From positions 186,001 through 250,000 of the forward strand of contig NZ_WHNP01000001.1 in the NCBI RefSeq assembly GCF_009362735.1: 64,000 bases of DNA, in the 5' to 3' direction. The DNA is from Paraburkholderia franconis (GTDB lineage Bacteria; Pseudomonadota; Gammaproteobacteria; Burkholderiales; Burkholderiaceae). The notes under the pieces were generated by a model. That model saw only the letters and a program-made list of their open reading frames with translations. It searched no databases and had not been told where the DNA came from. Each line of letters opens with the position of its first letter. The first letter of the stretch is position 1. The position numbers and the translations under genes were made by a program. Positions 7,623 through 16,079 of this stretch are shown here, in pieces.

Positions 7623-9398
7623 ATGTCAACCCAGTCACCGCTTCAGGGCGTCCTCAGGCTTGCCGAAGTCCATTTGCTCGCTGATGCGAAGACGTTTGCC
7701 CGAGGCAAGGCCTATTTCCACGAAGGCGCGGTATCGCGGCTTGAGGAGCGGGATGGCGTGCTTCGCGCGCATGTTCGTGGCACTCATCGATACAGCGTCG
7801 AGCTTGGTGTGGGCGACGACGGCGAGCTGACGTACGAATGCGACTGTCCGGTCGGCGACGACGGCGTCTTCTGCAAGCATGCCGTGGCGGTCGCGCTGTC
7901 GTGGCTCGAGAACACTGGCGAAGAAGTGTTCCATGACGAGGACGTGGAGTCGGCGAAGCCCCGCAGGAAGCGCAAGACGTATGAAGAGCTGATTCGCGAA
8001 TACGTGGAGACGCTCAACGAGAAAGCCGTGCGCGACCTGTTGCTAGAGGCCGCCGAGCACGATAGGACGCTGCGCGACAAGCTGCTTTTCGCGGCGCGCG
8101 CAGCGGCCGCCGGTGACTTGCAGAGCATGAAGATAGCGGTGCGACAGGCGACGCGCATCTCGCGTCCGCTCGACTGGCGTGAGGCGGGCGCGTATGGCGA
8201 TGGCCTGATGTCGCTAGCGGACATGCTGCGACAGCGTCTTGCAAGTCCACACGCCGGCCAGGTCGTGGAACTCGCTGAACTGGCCATTGCCGGCGCTGAA
8301 AAGAGTCTTGAACAGATTGATGACTCCGGGGGCGATGTGATGCCAGCCATCATCGAGCTTGCCGCAGTACATCTCGAAGGGTGTCTGCAGACACGGCCCG
8401 ACCCGACGAAGTTGGCGGAGCGCCTGTTCCGCGCTCAGACCGCAAGCGTGTGGGACACGTTCTACGATGTGCTGCCGGCTTACGAGGAGGCGTTCGGCGA
8501 CCAGGGGCTTCGCAGGTACCGCGAGCTTGTAGAAGACGGATGGGACGGTCTGCCCGCACTGCCACCGGGCAACGAATACCGCAGGTCGTTCGAACCCCTG
8601 CGCATGCGACTGGAACATGCAATGACATCGCTGGCGGAGCGCGACGGCGACCTCGGCGCACTGATTCGCATCCGTTCGAAGGACCTGTCGAGCCCTTACC
8701 GCTTCCTGCATGTGGCAGAACTGTGCGCGAAGCATGACCGCTTCGACGACGCCTTGTCGTGGGCAGTGCGCGGTCTTTCGGAATCGGGGAAGAATGTGGA
8801 CCAGCGCCTGCTGGACTTTTGCATTCAGGAATACCGGCGCCGTGGCGAGTTCGCAAAAGCCGATGCGTTCGCGTGGCAGCGCTTCGAGATGCGCCCGGTT
8901 GCAGACGCATTCGTCGCATTGATGGATGTCGCTAAGGCAACCGGCCATCCTGATGCGACACGCGAACGTGCGCTCAATCATCTCTGGTCGCTCGTTCGCA
9001 CAGAGGAGGCGCCGACCAAAACGAAGCGCAGTGTCTGGCATTCGATGACGCGCACGGAACTGGTCAGAATATTTCTCGACGGACGCGACCCCGATGCGGC
9101 CTGGGAAGCCTTTTGCGGCGGTCCGGTGGCGACACATATGTGGGCAACGATGGCGTCCGTTCGCGCGAAAACTCATCCACACGACGCCATTGCGCTTTAT
9201 CACCGGTTGCTGCCCGTTGCCGCCGACAGTGGCACACGGAACGCCCGTTATGATGAAGCATTCGGCATTGTGCGGACCATTGGAAAGCTGCGGGCGCAAC
9301 TGAATGAGCACGCCGAGTTTGCTGATGAGCTGGAGAGTATCCGGGAAAGCTATCGTGCGAAACGCAATTTTATGAAGTTGCTGGCGGCACTGGGCTGA
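7623..9398 (+). CDS. SWIM zinc-finger protein of unknown function
   Basis: A protein of about 591 residues. The N-terminus holds a SWIM zinc finger, YECDCPVGDDGVFCKHAVAVAL near residues 70-95, with the CxC...CxH ligands typical of this nucleic-acid or protein-binding motif. The rest is mostly alpha-helical with many charged residues, including repeated helical hairpins in the C-terminal half (rich in LxRxLL...A patterns), similar to proteins annotated as SWIM/DUF6880-like. Starts at 7614 (MLAMSTQ) and 7623 (MSTQ) are both possible; an upstream start at 7425 would overlap the divergent SDR gene and is unlikely. No catalytic motif is visible. Such proteins sometimes travel with helicases, but none is nearby. 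Confidence 0.8.
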   Translation: MSTQSPLQGVLRLAEVHLLADAKTFARGKAYFHEGAVSRLEERDGVLRAHVRGTHRYSVELGVGDDGELTYECDCPVGDDGVFCKHAVAVALSWLENTGEEVFHDEDVESAKPRRKRKTYEELIREYVETLNEKAVRDLLLEAAEHDRTLRDKLLFAARAAAAGDLQSMKIAVRQATRISRPLDWREAGAYGDGLMSLADMLRQRLASPHAGQVVELAELAIAGAEKSLEQIDDSGGDVMPAIIELAAVHLEGCLQTRPDPTKLAERLFRAQTASVWDTFYDVLPAYEEAFGDQGLRRYRELVEDGWDGLPALPPGNEYRRSFEPLRMRLEHAMTSLAERDGDLGALIRIRSKDLSSPYRFLHVAELCAKHDRFDDALSWAVRGLSESGKNVDQRLLDFCIQEYRRRGEFAKADAFAWQRFEMRPVADAFVALMDVAKATGHPDATRERALNHLWSLVRTEEAPTKTKRSVWHSMTRTELVRIFLDGRDPDAAWEAFCGGPVATHMWATMASVRAKTHPHDAIALYHRLLPVAADSGTRNARYDEAFGIVRTIGKLRAQLNEHAEFADELESIRESYRAKRNFMKLLAALG

Positions 9399-9430
9399 TG
9401 TGGAGGCCATTAAAGAAAGGAGTGGCCGTC

Positions 9431-9928
9431 CTACATCACGACAGGAGAGCTTGGCAACTCTTCTCGTGGTGGCCTATGGGCCGGGAAGTGTTTCTTGAGC
9501 AGTGCGGTGACCTGCTCGATACCCCGTACGGCGCCCGTCTGGTATTTTCCGCGCTGAAACGCCGCCTCCATCATCCGGCAGACAGCTTCCCATTCATCGC
9601 CCGAGACCCGCGAATGAATCCCTCTGTCCGCAATGATTTCAACGTCGCGGTCCGCCAATAGCAGATAGATGAGAACGCCGTTATTGTGCTCCGTGTCCCA
9701 TACCCGGAGCTGCAAGAACACGTCAATTGCGCGTTCGCGTGCGGTCAGACCATCGAAGAGTGCCGCGCTGTGCAGCGCACCCTCGACGACAGACATCACC
9801 TGGCCAATGTGGATTTTGTGACTGTCGCGAATGGCTTCCTCGATGGCCAACAGGGTACGCGGTGGAAACGCCGCCCTGACCCGCCAGCGGGTCATCAAGA
9901 GATGCCGGATGATTCGTTTCAGGTCCAT
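9431..9928 (-). CDS. TPM-domain protein (second member of a TPM pair)
   Basis: A protein of 165 residues, MDLKRIIRHLLMTRWRVRAA..., with the TPM fold. Typical elements are the core IEEAIRDSHKIHIGQVMSVVEGAL, the pattern RAIDVFLQLRVWDTEHNNGVLIYLLLADRDVEIIADRGI, and the C-terminal amphipathic segment ending near LLKKHFPAH. Family members are membrane-associated or soluble and often sit beside LemA and YgcG-type TPM proteins; their role is unclear. The ATG at 9928 has GGTGG five bases upstream. It directly follows the remnant of the larger YgcG-like TPM gene on the same strand, consistent with a former LemA-TPM-TPM operon whose first genes are lost. Confidence 0.75.
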   Translation of the reverse strand: MDLKRIIRHLLMTRWRVRAAFPPRTLLAIEEAIRDSHKIHIGQVMSVVEGALHSAALFDGLTARERAIDVFLQLRVWDTEHNNGVLIYLLLADRDVEIIADRGIHSRVSGDEWEAVCRMMEAAFQRGKYQTGAVRGIEQVTALLKKHFPAHRPPREELPSSPVVM

Positions 9929-9930
9929 GG

Positions 9931-10488
9931 CTACCACCTTCCCGAGGCGCCACCGCCGCCGAATCCGCCGCCGCCTCTGAAGATATCGCGGTTTGAGCGG
10001 CCACCAAACCCGCCTGACCCGCCACCAATGTACCGTCCGCCAACGTAGGCACCCATCCCGCTGCCGACAAGCGTGAAAATGAGCGCGATTGCTCCGGCAA
10101 CGACCGCGACGACGATTGCGCCAGAAAGAACCCACGCCAGCACGCCACGTCACAACGGCGCCGGGCAACCGGCCGAGCAAGGCGCGTAGCAAGCCACCAG
10201 CGACGACTGCCATCACAAACAATACCGGCAGTAGCCGTCCAGTACCGTCCGATTCGCCGCAACGTGGTGTCGGAGCGGGTAGTGGCTCGCCGCTGACCAC
10301 GTTCATGATGCTCTCGACGTCGGCGGCGATGCCACCATAGAAGTCGCCCTGCTTGACCTCGGAACAATTACTTCCCGAATAATCCGGCTAATGGTCGCGT
10401 CGTTGAGTGCGCCTTCAAGGCCGTATCCGACCTCGATGCGCAGCGAGCGGTCGTTCTTCGCGACAATCAGCAACGCGCCGTCATCAAC
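9931..10488 (-). pseudogene. YgcG-like TPM-domain membrane protein, 5'-truncated with frameshifts
   Basis: Reading the minus strand from about 10488, DGALLIVAKNDRSLRIEVGYG and the following GALNDATISRIIREVIVPR match the inside of a TPM domain. One missing base near 10360 shifts the frame; DFYGGIAADVESIMNVVSGE continues next door. A second shift near 10140 precedes VLAWVLSGAIVVAVVAGAIA, a membrane helix, and the Gly/Ser-rich tail GGGSGGFGGRSN...GGGGFGGGGASGRW that is characteristic of YgcG-type proteins. The N-terminal signal and first half are replaced by a copA fragment. The gene cannot make a full product. Confidence 0.75.
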
Positions 10489-10696
10489 CTTTTCCGGTCA
10501 CGCCCTTTCCGGGAACAGAGTCGAACGCTTCAACCTGCGATGTCGCTGCACCTGCTTCCTTCGCGTAGGTTGTGATTGCCTGTGCGAGGGGATGCTCGCT
10601 GGCGCCCTCCAGGCTCGCCGCATAACCGAGTATTGCCGATTCCTGCGCTGATTCGAGAGCAACTACCTTTTGAACACGCGGTTTGCCTTCTGTCAT
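10489..10696 (-). pseudogene. Copper P1B-type ATPase (CopA) internal fragment
   Basis: About 68 codons, TEGKPRVQKVVALES...GASEHPLAQAI...AFDSVPGKGVTGK, correspond to the P-type ATPase nucleotide-binding domain immediately after the phosphorylation motif DKTGTLTEGKP. The SEHPLAxAI motif, whose His contacts ATP in P1B pumps, and the GxG of PGKGVTG are present. Both ends are cut: the phosphorylated Asp is lost upstream at the copD junction, and downstream the sequence passes into the TPM remnant at GKV(D), where both genes share a similar codon run. It is a leftover of a copper-export locus. Confidence 0.8.
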
Positions 10697-10935
10697 ACGG
10701 TCAGATATTGCTGCTCAAGCTCGCGCTCGTGGTCATAGCGGCCGCACTTGGCGGACACAATCGTTTCTTTGGAATGCCCCGGCTGCTCTCGTCTCTTAAA
10801 GAAGCGCGGACTGAAATCACAGCACGACCATTGAAACGGTTCGCAGCTGTTCTCCATGTCGAGTCTGTTGTTTTGGCAGGCGTGCTCGTCGCAGCCGCAG
10901 TGCTTGTGTCCAGTCCGCTTCTTGGGACGCCCTAA
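10697..10935 (+). pseudogene. CopD-type copper-resistance membrane protein, C-terminal fragment
   Basis: The reading SYGQILLLKLALVVIAAALGG-HNRFFGMPRLL...RRFAAVLHVESVVLAGVLVAAAVL-VSSPLLGTP is the end of the CopD domain: one helix with the conserved KLALV, an asparagine-arginine turn, then a last helix followed by a short polar tail. The start of the gene is missing, because at 10697 the sequence passes directly into the copA fragment on the other strand. The few upstream in-frame codons are copA antisense. It cannot produce a functional protein. Confidence 0.7.
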
Positions 10936-10988
10936 GTCGTTGGCCAACTACCGACGACACCCCGCAGTATCGGTGAAGCAAAACTGCA

Positions 10989-11336
10989 TCAAGAAGAGAA
11001 CTCGTCAAAAGCCGCGAGGGCGTGCGTGGCGTACATCATGGAAGGTCCGCCTCCCATGTACACGGCTGTGCCGAGCACGTCCTCCAGTTCGGCTCGCGAG
11101 GTGCCCAGCTTGACAAGGGCCTGCACATGAAAGGCAATGCAGTCATCGCAGCGGCAAGCGACCGCAATTCCTAGCGACACCAGTTCGCGCGTCTTCTTGT
11201 TCAGCGCACCTTCCCTCGTACCGGCGGCTGCCAGTTGGCCGAATGCCGTCATCAAGTCAGGCTGGGTCTCACGCAGACTGCGCATGTGCTCAGAGACATC
11301 TTTGACCGCTTCCTTGAATGCCAGAATGCCGCTCAT
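10989..11336 (-). CDS. Carboxymuconolactone decarboxylase / AhpD-like protein
   Basis: A 115-residue alpha-helical protein. The AhpD-type motif CRCDDCIAFHVQALVKLG supplies the redox Cys-x2-Cys and the His three residues after the second Cys. The preceding LNKKTRELVSLGIAVA and following ELEDVLGTAVYMGGGPSMMYA match the CMD fold. Members act as alkylhydroperoxidase-like thiol peroxidases or decarboxylases; which one applies here is not decided by the sequence. The start at 11336 has GAGGAGG seven bases upstream. It is a single gene between the copper-gene remnants and the sulfur module. It may handle thiol or peroxide stress together with the latter, which is inference. Confidence 0.85.
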   Translation of the reverse strand: MSGILAFKEAVKDVSEHMRSLRETQPDLMTAFGQLAAAGTREGALNKKTRELVSLGIAVACRCDDCIAFHVQALVKLGTSRAELEDVLGTAVYMGGGPSMMYATHALAAFDEFSS

Positions 11337-11695
11337 AAATCCTCCTCGGTCCAGAAAAGCGCACCCGTTCCCGGACTACGCTGCACAGCCCTGGTCGCCA
11401 GGGCGTCGGGCAACGGTCTGACCAGTCAATGTCAATCCAGTCACAATCGGGATGCACCGGTCCAGATGCAGGCATCTGCCTGTACTGATGTACTTCTGCT
11501 CGTCGCTGTGTGCGTGGTTATGATTTAGCGCAAAGTAGCGCGAAATGGTTACCCCGGTGCGCTCGACGACGACTGGCGTGCCTCCTTATGTCCTCCTTAT
11601 GTCGGTCAGACCGATGGACTCGTCTTCCACTTTGGCCGTGTGCAGGGTAAGGAAGACGGCGACATCCAGGCAATGGCAGGTCTCTTGATGCGTTT
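11337..11695. other. Gene-free stretch with a short tandem duplication
   Basis: About 360 bases with no convincing coding frame on either strand. The only structure noticed is an exact tandem duplication of the 11-mer CCTCCTTATGT near 11582-11603. Confidence 0.5.
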
Positions 11696-12127
11696 TTACG
11701 CTTGCTGCATGGTTGACTTCGCGCGCTCGACGAGCTCGAAGACGGCCATGCCCGCAACCATGGCCGCGACAAAGCCGACGGCCTTCGGATAGCCCGCACC
11801 GAACGCCACCAGTGCGGGACCTGGGCAGAAACCAGCCAGACCCCAGCCGGTACCAAAGGCGGCGCTGCCCAGTACGAGCCTCGGCGTGATGGTTGTGCTG
11901 GCTGGGAGCTGCATCGGTAACCCAAGGAACGACTTCCTGGTGCGCCCGGCGAAGAAGAATGCAAGCGACCCGACTACGATGGCGCCAGCCATCACAAACG
12001 CCAAAGATGGGTCCCAGCGGCCTGCAAGGTCGAGAAAACCCAGCACCTTGGACGGATTGGCCATGCCGGAAAGCATCAGACCCAACCCGAAAAGCAGGCC
12101 TGCGAGAAGTGCGATGAGGGTCGCCAT
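11696..12127 (-). CDS. YeeE/YedE family (DUF6691) sulfur-compound transporter, second half-protein
   Basis: A 143-residue membrane protein, [21 protein letters not shown], with about four hydrophobic helices. The family signature [20 protein letters not shown] is followed by a second repeat [18 protein letters not shown] with the conserved Cys in GFCPGPA that lines the thiosulfate-type pore. The family moves thiosulfate or related reduced sulfur compounds and is often encoded as two short proteins, as here (pmpA/pmpB-like). The start is one base beyond the stop of the companion gene (12129), so they are translated together. It belongs to the BigR-controlled sulfur operon. Confidence 0.85.
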   Translation of the reverse strand: MATLIALLAGLLFGLGLMLSGMANPSKVLGFLDLAGRWDPSLAFVMAGAIVVGSLAFFFAGRTRKSFLGLPMQLPASTTITPRLVLGSAAFGTGWGLAGFCPGPALVAFGAGYPKAVGFVAAMVAGMAVFELVERAKSTMQQA

Positions 12128-12128
12128 G

Positions 12129-12563
12129 TCAGCCTCCAATCAGATGTCGGTGCACGAAGACGGTCAGGAAACCCGCTACCATGAAGGTCGCGGTTGCGAC
12201 CAGCGAGCGGATGGACCCGCGCGAGAGGCCGCACACGCCGTGGCCGCTGGTGCAGCCGCTGGCGTAGCGCGTGCCGATGCCCACGAGAAATCCGGCGACC
12301 AGGATTTCGCCCCAGGTCGCCTCGATATCCGCATGTGCCGGCTTGCCGAGCAGGCCAGCAATCACAGGGGCACCAACGAGACCGGCGAGAAATGCAAGGC
12401 GCCAGCCGACGTCATTGCGCGGCCAGGTCAGCAGGCCACCGAAGATGCCGCTGATGCCGGCAATGCGGCCGTTGAACAGCACCAGCATGGCCACCGCCAA
12501 GCCGATGAGGAGGCCTCCCGTCAGCGACAGGCCGGGCGTGAAATGGGTGAGGTCAATCAGCAT
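12129..12563 (-). CDS. YeeE/YedE family sulfur-compound transporter, first half-protein
   Basis: A 144-residue membrane protein, [20 protein letters not shown], with the repeat motifs [16 protein letters not shown] and [20 protein letters not shown]. The latter carries the two conserved cysteines of the YeeE family ([10 protein letters not shown]). It is expected to form the transport unit for thiosulfate or persulfide-derived sulfur together with the next gene. Its ATG overlaps the end of the bigR frame by 11 bases, so it is translationally coupled to its own likely regulator. In other bacteria the bigR operon links such transporters with a persulfide dioxygenase, which is divergently encoded here. 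Confidence 0.87.
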   Translation of the reverse strand: MLIDLTHFTPGLSLTGGLLIGLAVAMLVLFNGRIAGISGIFGGLLTWPRNDVGWRLAFLAGLVGAPVIAGLLGKPAHADIEATWGEILVAGFLVGIGTRYASGCTSGHGVCGLSRGSIRSLVATATFMVAGFLTVFVHRHLIGG

Positions 12564-12894
12564 GATTTGCCCCTGAATGATTGGCGCAGAACTGTTCATA
12601 CAGCACGGCCATGACGGCAAGTGCCTGCGGGCTCGCCACCGAATAAAAAATGCTCTTGCCTTCACGGCGCGTCGCCACGAGACCGTTTTCACGGAGCACG
12701 CCCAACTGCTGCGAAAGGGTCGGCTGCCGGATGCCCAGCTGTTCTTCCAGCTCGCCGACGGACAACTCCCCTTGAGAAAGCTGGCACATCAGCAGCAGAC
12801 GGTCCGGATTGGCGAGCACTTTTAGCAAGGCGCATGCGCTTGACGCGGCCGCCTGCATCGTGGTCAGGTCAATGGTCGGATGGGACGGTTTCAT
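12553..12894 (-). CDS. bigR: BigR/SqrR-type persulfide-sensing ArsR-family repressor
   Basis: A 113-residue winged-helix repressor. The DNA-reading helix is in LEEQLGIRQPTLSQQLGVLRENGLV, and the wing is RREGKSIFYSVAS. Two cysteines, C37 (LLLMCQLSQ) and C103 (YEQFCANH), fit the pair that forms a di- or tetrasulfide bridge in BigR/SqrR sensors; a third, C21, is extra. Arsenic-type cysteine pairs are absent. The start at 12894 avoids the AT-rich operator region that an upstream start would translate. It is the first gene of the YeeE pair and faces the persulfide dioxygenase gene across a palindromic operator, so it likely represses both and itself until sulfide stress. Confidence 0.85.
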   Translation of the reverse strand: MKPSHPTIDLTTMQAAASSACALLKVLANPDRLLLMCQLSQGELSVGELEEQLGIRQPTLSQQLGVLRENGLVATRREGKSIFYSVASPQALAVMAVLYEQFCANHSGANHAD

Positions 12895-12905
12895 AGGATG
12901 CTCAC

Positions 12906-12928
12906 AATATACACAACGATAGTATATT
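12906..12928. promoter_or_regulatory. BigR-type operator, AATATAC-N9-GTATATT
   Basis: A perfect 7-base inverted repeat with a 9-base spacer, in a strikingly AT-rich block between bigR (start 12894, minus) and the dioxygenase frame (start 12958, plus). AT-rich palindromes of this kind are known BigR binding sites. It is placed to cover both divergent promoters. Confidence 0.75.
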
Positions 12929-12957
12929 GAAAAATATAATGTGTGTGAATAGAATGT

Positions 12958-13833
12958 TTGCATCTGAGGAGACGTTCATCGACCATTCACCCGTTTTTCG
13001 ACCCTGCAACGTGGACGGTGACCTATGTGGTCTATGAGACGGGGCGTCCCGAGTGCGCCATCATTGATTCAGTTCTTGACTACGACCCCAAGGCGGGGCG
13101 CACGTCGAGGACAAGCGCCGACAAGGTCATCGCTTTCGTGCGCGAGCATGAACTGCGCGTCGAGTGGATTCTGGAGACGCACGCCCACGCCGACCATCTC
13201 TCTGCCGCGCGGTATCTGAAGCGTCGGCTGGGTGGCCGTATCGCTACCGGTGAGAATATTCGTCGTGTGCAAGGCGTGTTCAGAAAGCTCTTCAATCTCG
13301 AACCGGAGTTCCGGCTGGAGGGGTCGTAGTTCAACCACCTGTTCGAAGACGGCGAGACGTTCGCCATCGGCGACCTTACCGGAAAGGCGATTCATGTGCC
13401 GGGGCACACGCCAGCCGACATGGCGTACCAGATTGGGGATGCCGTATTTGTCGGCGACACGCTCTTCATGCCGGATGTCGGCACCGCGCGTTGTGACTTT
13501 CCGGGCGGCGATGCTCACGAACTTTATCGCTCCATCCACAAGCTGCTGGACCTGCCAGCAGACACGCGCCTGTACATGTGCCACGACTATCCGCCCGAAG
13601 GACGTGAACCTGCGTGGGAAACGACGGTTCGTGCTGAGCGCGAAGGCAACATTCACGTGCACAACGGCGTGAGTGAGGACCAGTTCGTGGCGATGCGACA
13701 GGCGCGGGATGCGACGCTTGCGATGCCCACCCTGATATTGCCTTCGGTGCAGGTCAACATCCGGGCCGGAGAGTTTCCCCCGCCGGAAGCGAACGGAGTG
13801 CGGTACCTCAAAATTCCGCTTAATACCATCTGA
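12958..13833 (+). pseudogene. blh: Persulfide dioxygenase / beta-lactamase-like hydrolase (Blh, ETHE1-like) with internal stop
   Basis: The product would be about 291 residues of metallo-beta-lactamase fold, oxidising persulfide to sulfite. Metal ligands THAHADH (near residue 75), GHTPAD and the ETHE1-like GDTLFMPDVGTARCDFPGGD are all kept, as is CHDYPPEGRE. An in-frame TAG at 13327-13329 interrupts the protein between LEGS and FNHLFEDGE; related proteins usually have Gln there, so a single C-to-T change explains it. The start is also odd: the only ATG (12958) precedes the ribosome-like GAGGAGA, and the expected start near TTCATCGACCATTCACCC has an extra base within ATG. The gene is probably dead, while its regulator and transport partners are intact. 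Confidence 0.82.
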
Positions 13834-14003
13834 TGAGTGACCGGGTATGCACGGCGATACCGGACCGGCGCGTCGCCTGCGCGTGCGGCGAGCCAGGAGC
13901 GACGATGAGTCGATTTGTCGTTTTCATCGATTCCGCTTAGTCAGACAAACCGCCTGCGGCACCAGCTGAAGTTCGAAGTCTCCTGTTTCTCGTGAGTCGT
14001 ACC

Positions 14004-15281
14004 ATGCAATTCGGCATCCGAATAAATCTGACACAGTTCCTGCAGCTGCTGCTTCAGGTGCTGCTGGTCGGCATGACCATTGGCATGATGCGAAACGTGG
14101 TTCCCGCATTGGCAGAGTCCGAATTCGGCGTGCCGCGCGGGTCGTTCATGCTGCTGGTGGCGTTCGTCGTCGCATTTGGTTTCGTGAAGGGCGCGATGAA
14201 TTTCGTCGCAGGACGCATGGCGGAAGTGATGGGGCGCAAGCGCGTCCTGGTGCTCGGGTGGCTCGTTGCGCTGCCTATCCCTCTCCTGGTGTATTTCGCA
14301 ACGAGCTGGTCATGGGTCGTGCTCGCCACCATTCTGCTGGGTATCAATCAGGGGCTCACCTGGTCCATGACGCAAACGGCGAAGCTCGACATGACGCGAG
14401 CTGACCAGCGCGGGCTTGTCATCGGGCTCAATGAATTTTCTGGTTACGTTGGTGTTGCGCTGGCGGGCGTCGCAACAGGTTACCTTGCATCGATGCTTGG
14501 CCCGCGTCAGGGACTGCTTTGGTTTGGCAGTGCGGTCATCGGCCTTGCGACGATGCTGGCCTGGCTGTCGGTCGTTGAAACGCTTCCCTGGGCGCACGAT
14601 GAAATGAAGCGCCATCGGAGCCTGACTCCGGCATCGTTGCGACCGAGATACCCCACAACCGTGGTGCCTCAGCCTGATACGGCAGAAATGTTTGCGCTCA
14701 TGTCCTGGCGTGACCGTCGCATGGCAGCGCTCAGCCTGGCTGGAATGGTTGAGAAGTTCGTGGATGCGCTAGTCTGGGCGTTCTGGCCGGTTTATCTGCA
14801 CCAACGTGGCGTGAGCCTGCCAGGCATTGGCTGGATTGTGGGCGTCTACGGCTTTACGTGGTGCGCGGCCCAGTTGTTCACCGGAAAACTATCCGACCGC
14901 GTGGGACGTCATCTGCTGATTACCTTTGGCATGTGGATTTGCGGGGTGGATGTCGCCCTTATGCCGCTCCGAACGGGCTCCACCTGGTGGAGCGGTTCGG
15001 CGGCGATAGCGGGACTTGGAATGGCAATGCTGTATCCGAACCTGAGCGCGGCGGTTGCCGACATCGCACATCCGAACTGGCGTGCTTCGGCCATCGGCAT
15101 GTATCGCTTCTGGCGTGACCTGGGGTACGGCATCGGAGGGATGGGCCTGGGCCTTACCGCTGCGCTGGGCGGTGGCGTTCAAAGCGCGTTCTGGTTTGTC
15201 GCGGGAGCCATGTTTCTGTCAGGGCTCTTACTTTACATCTGGGGCGAAGAGACTCACCCGCGTTTGAACCCCGTCGACTGA
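14004..15281 (+). CDS. Major facilitator superfamily transporter
   Basis: A 425-residue membrane protein with about 12 predicted helices. The first loop carries the MFS signature GRMAEVMGRKRVLVLG (G-x3-D/E-x2-G-R-K/R type), with a second copy GKLSDRVGRHLLI after helix 8. A central cytoplasmic loop (near residues 190-230, ETLPWAHDEMKRHRSLTPASL) separates the two six-helix halves. The ATG at 14004 is preferred over the GTG at 13992, since family proteins begin near MQFGIR. The substrate is unknown. Its position beside the sulfur module suggests export of a sulfur or metal compound, but this is inference only. No partner adaptor is present. Confidence 0.8.
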   Translation: MQFGIRINLTQFLQLLLQVLLVGMTIGMMRNVVPALAESEFGVPRGSFMLLVAFVVAFGFVKGAMNFVAGRMAEVMGRKRVLVLGWLVALPIPLLVYFATSWSWVVLATILLGINQGLTWSMTQTAKLDMTRADQRGLVIGLNEFSGYVGVALAGVATGYLASMLGPRQGLLWFGSAVIGLATMLAWLSVVETLPWAHDEMKRHRSLTPASLRPRYPTTVVPQPDTAEMFALMSWRDRRMAALSLAGMVEKFVDALVWAFWPVYLHQRGVSLPGIGWIVGVYGFTWCAAQLFTGKLSDRVGRHLLITFGMWICGVDVALMPLRTGSTWWSGSAAIAGLGMAMLYPNLSAAVADIAHPNWRASAIGMYRFWRDLGYGIGGMGLGLTAALGGGVQSAFWFVAGAMFLSGLLLYIWGEETHPRLNPVD

Positions 15282-15401
15282 ACACCGAAGTCCGGTCGCC
15301 GCGCTGCATTCGTGCGGGCAGGCATAAGCAACCTGTGACCGAGCATCCATAGGAAACGATTTCGGCGGATGATGCAATAGCCTTGAGATTGGAGAGCTCA
15401 C

Positions 15402-15932
15402 TTGAAAACCCGTAAGCACATTCTGCTCGCAACTGTCGTCTTCGCATTGGTTACGAATGCGGACGGAGCTCATTCATTGGATGTCCAGCGCCAGGCCCAG
15501 ATAGCTGAACGGAGTACAGACGTGATGCCGTTCAGCCTGAACGCGACGACGCACTTCTTCACCAAGACGAGGGACGGAGGCGTCCAGAGTATCCTCGTCA
15601 AGGACGTGTCCGATGCACGGCAAATTGCGTTGGTGCGTGGACATCTACGCACCATACAGCAGCAATTTCGCAATGGGGACTTTTCGGGGCCCACGCACAT
15701 CCACGGTCAGGCGATGCCGGGCCTTGTCGAACTGAAGGCAGCCAAGCCCGGGCAAATCGAGATTGAATACAAGGACGTCCATGCGGGGGCAGAATTGACT
15801 TACCGCTCTGCGGACAAGAAGCTCGTGAACGCGTTGCATGAATGGTTTGATGCGCAGCTGTCCGACCACGGACCTAATGCAAGGGAAGGCGATGAGCATC
15901 ATCATGGTGCCCACAATATGACGATGCAGTAA
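15402..15932 (+). CDS. Small exported protein with His-rich tail, function unknown
   Basis: A 176-residue protein starting MKTRKHILLATVVFALVTNADG, a good Sec signal peptide. The start is TTG at 15402, supported by GGAGAG seven bases upstream. The mature part has a conserved-looking segment THFFTKTRDGGVQSILVKD...RGHLRTIQQQFRNGDFSGPTHIHGQAMPG and ends with the metal-binding-like EHHHGAHNMTM. Proteins of this type occur near metal-resistance genes and have sometimes been mislabelled as aspartate carbamoyltransferase; nothing here supports that enzyme. A periplasmic metal-binding role is plausible but unproven. It is convergent with aioA and separated from it by a hairpin. Confidence 0.7.
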   Translation: MKTRKHILLATVVFALVTNADGAHSLDVQRQAQIAERSTDVMPFSLNATTHFFTKTRDGGVQSILVKDVSDARQIALVRGHLRTIQQQFRNGDFSGPTHIHGQAMPGLVELKAAKPGQIEIEYKDVHAGAELTYRSADKKLVNALHEWFDAQLSDHGPNAREGDEHHHGAHNMTMQ

Positions 15933-16049
15933 ACCACGTTTTCCGTTGCGAAATTGGTAGCTCAAATGCTCTCGTCAGTATTCGAATTACCTCCTGTTGG
16001 AGGCTTGCGAAATCGGGACAAATTGCCCGTCGAACTGAGCAAGATTGGA

Positions 16050-16070
16050 CGGCCGGCATGACGCCGGCCG
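16050..16070. terminator. Hairpin between aioA and the convergent gene
   Basis: An 8-base perfect stem CGGCCGGC / GCCGGCCG with a 5-base loop, ten bases beyond the aioA stop. It lacks a T-run on either strand, so it may stabilise the transcript end or act with Rho rather than as a classic intrinsic terminator. Confidence 0.5.
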
Positions 16071-16079
16071 CTTCCCACC

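Noticed and set aside
11582..11603. Functional repeat CCTCCTTATGT x2
   Set aside because: Just two exact copies of an 11-mer in a decayed region; most likely replication slippage.
13327..13329. TAG in the dioxygenase gene as a recoded amino acid
   Set aside because: TAG is not used for selenocysteine, and pyrrolysine genes are not expected here; a nonsense mutation of Gln is simpler.
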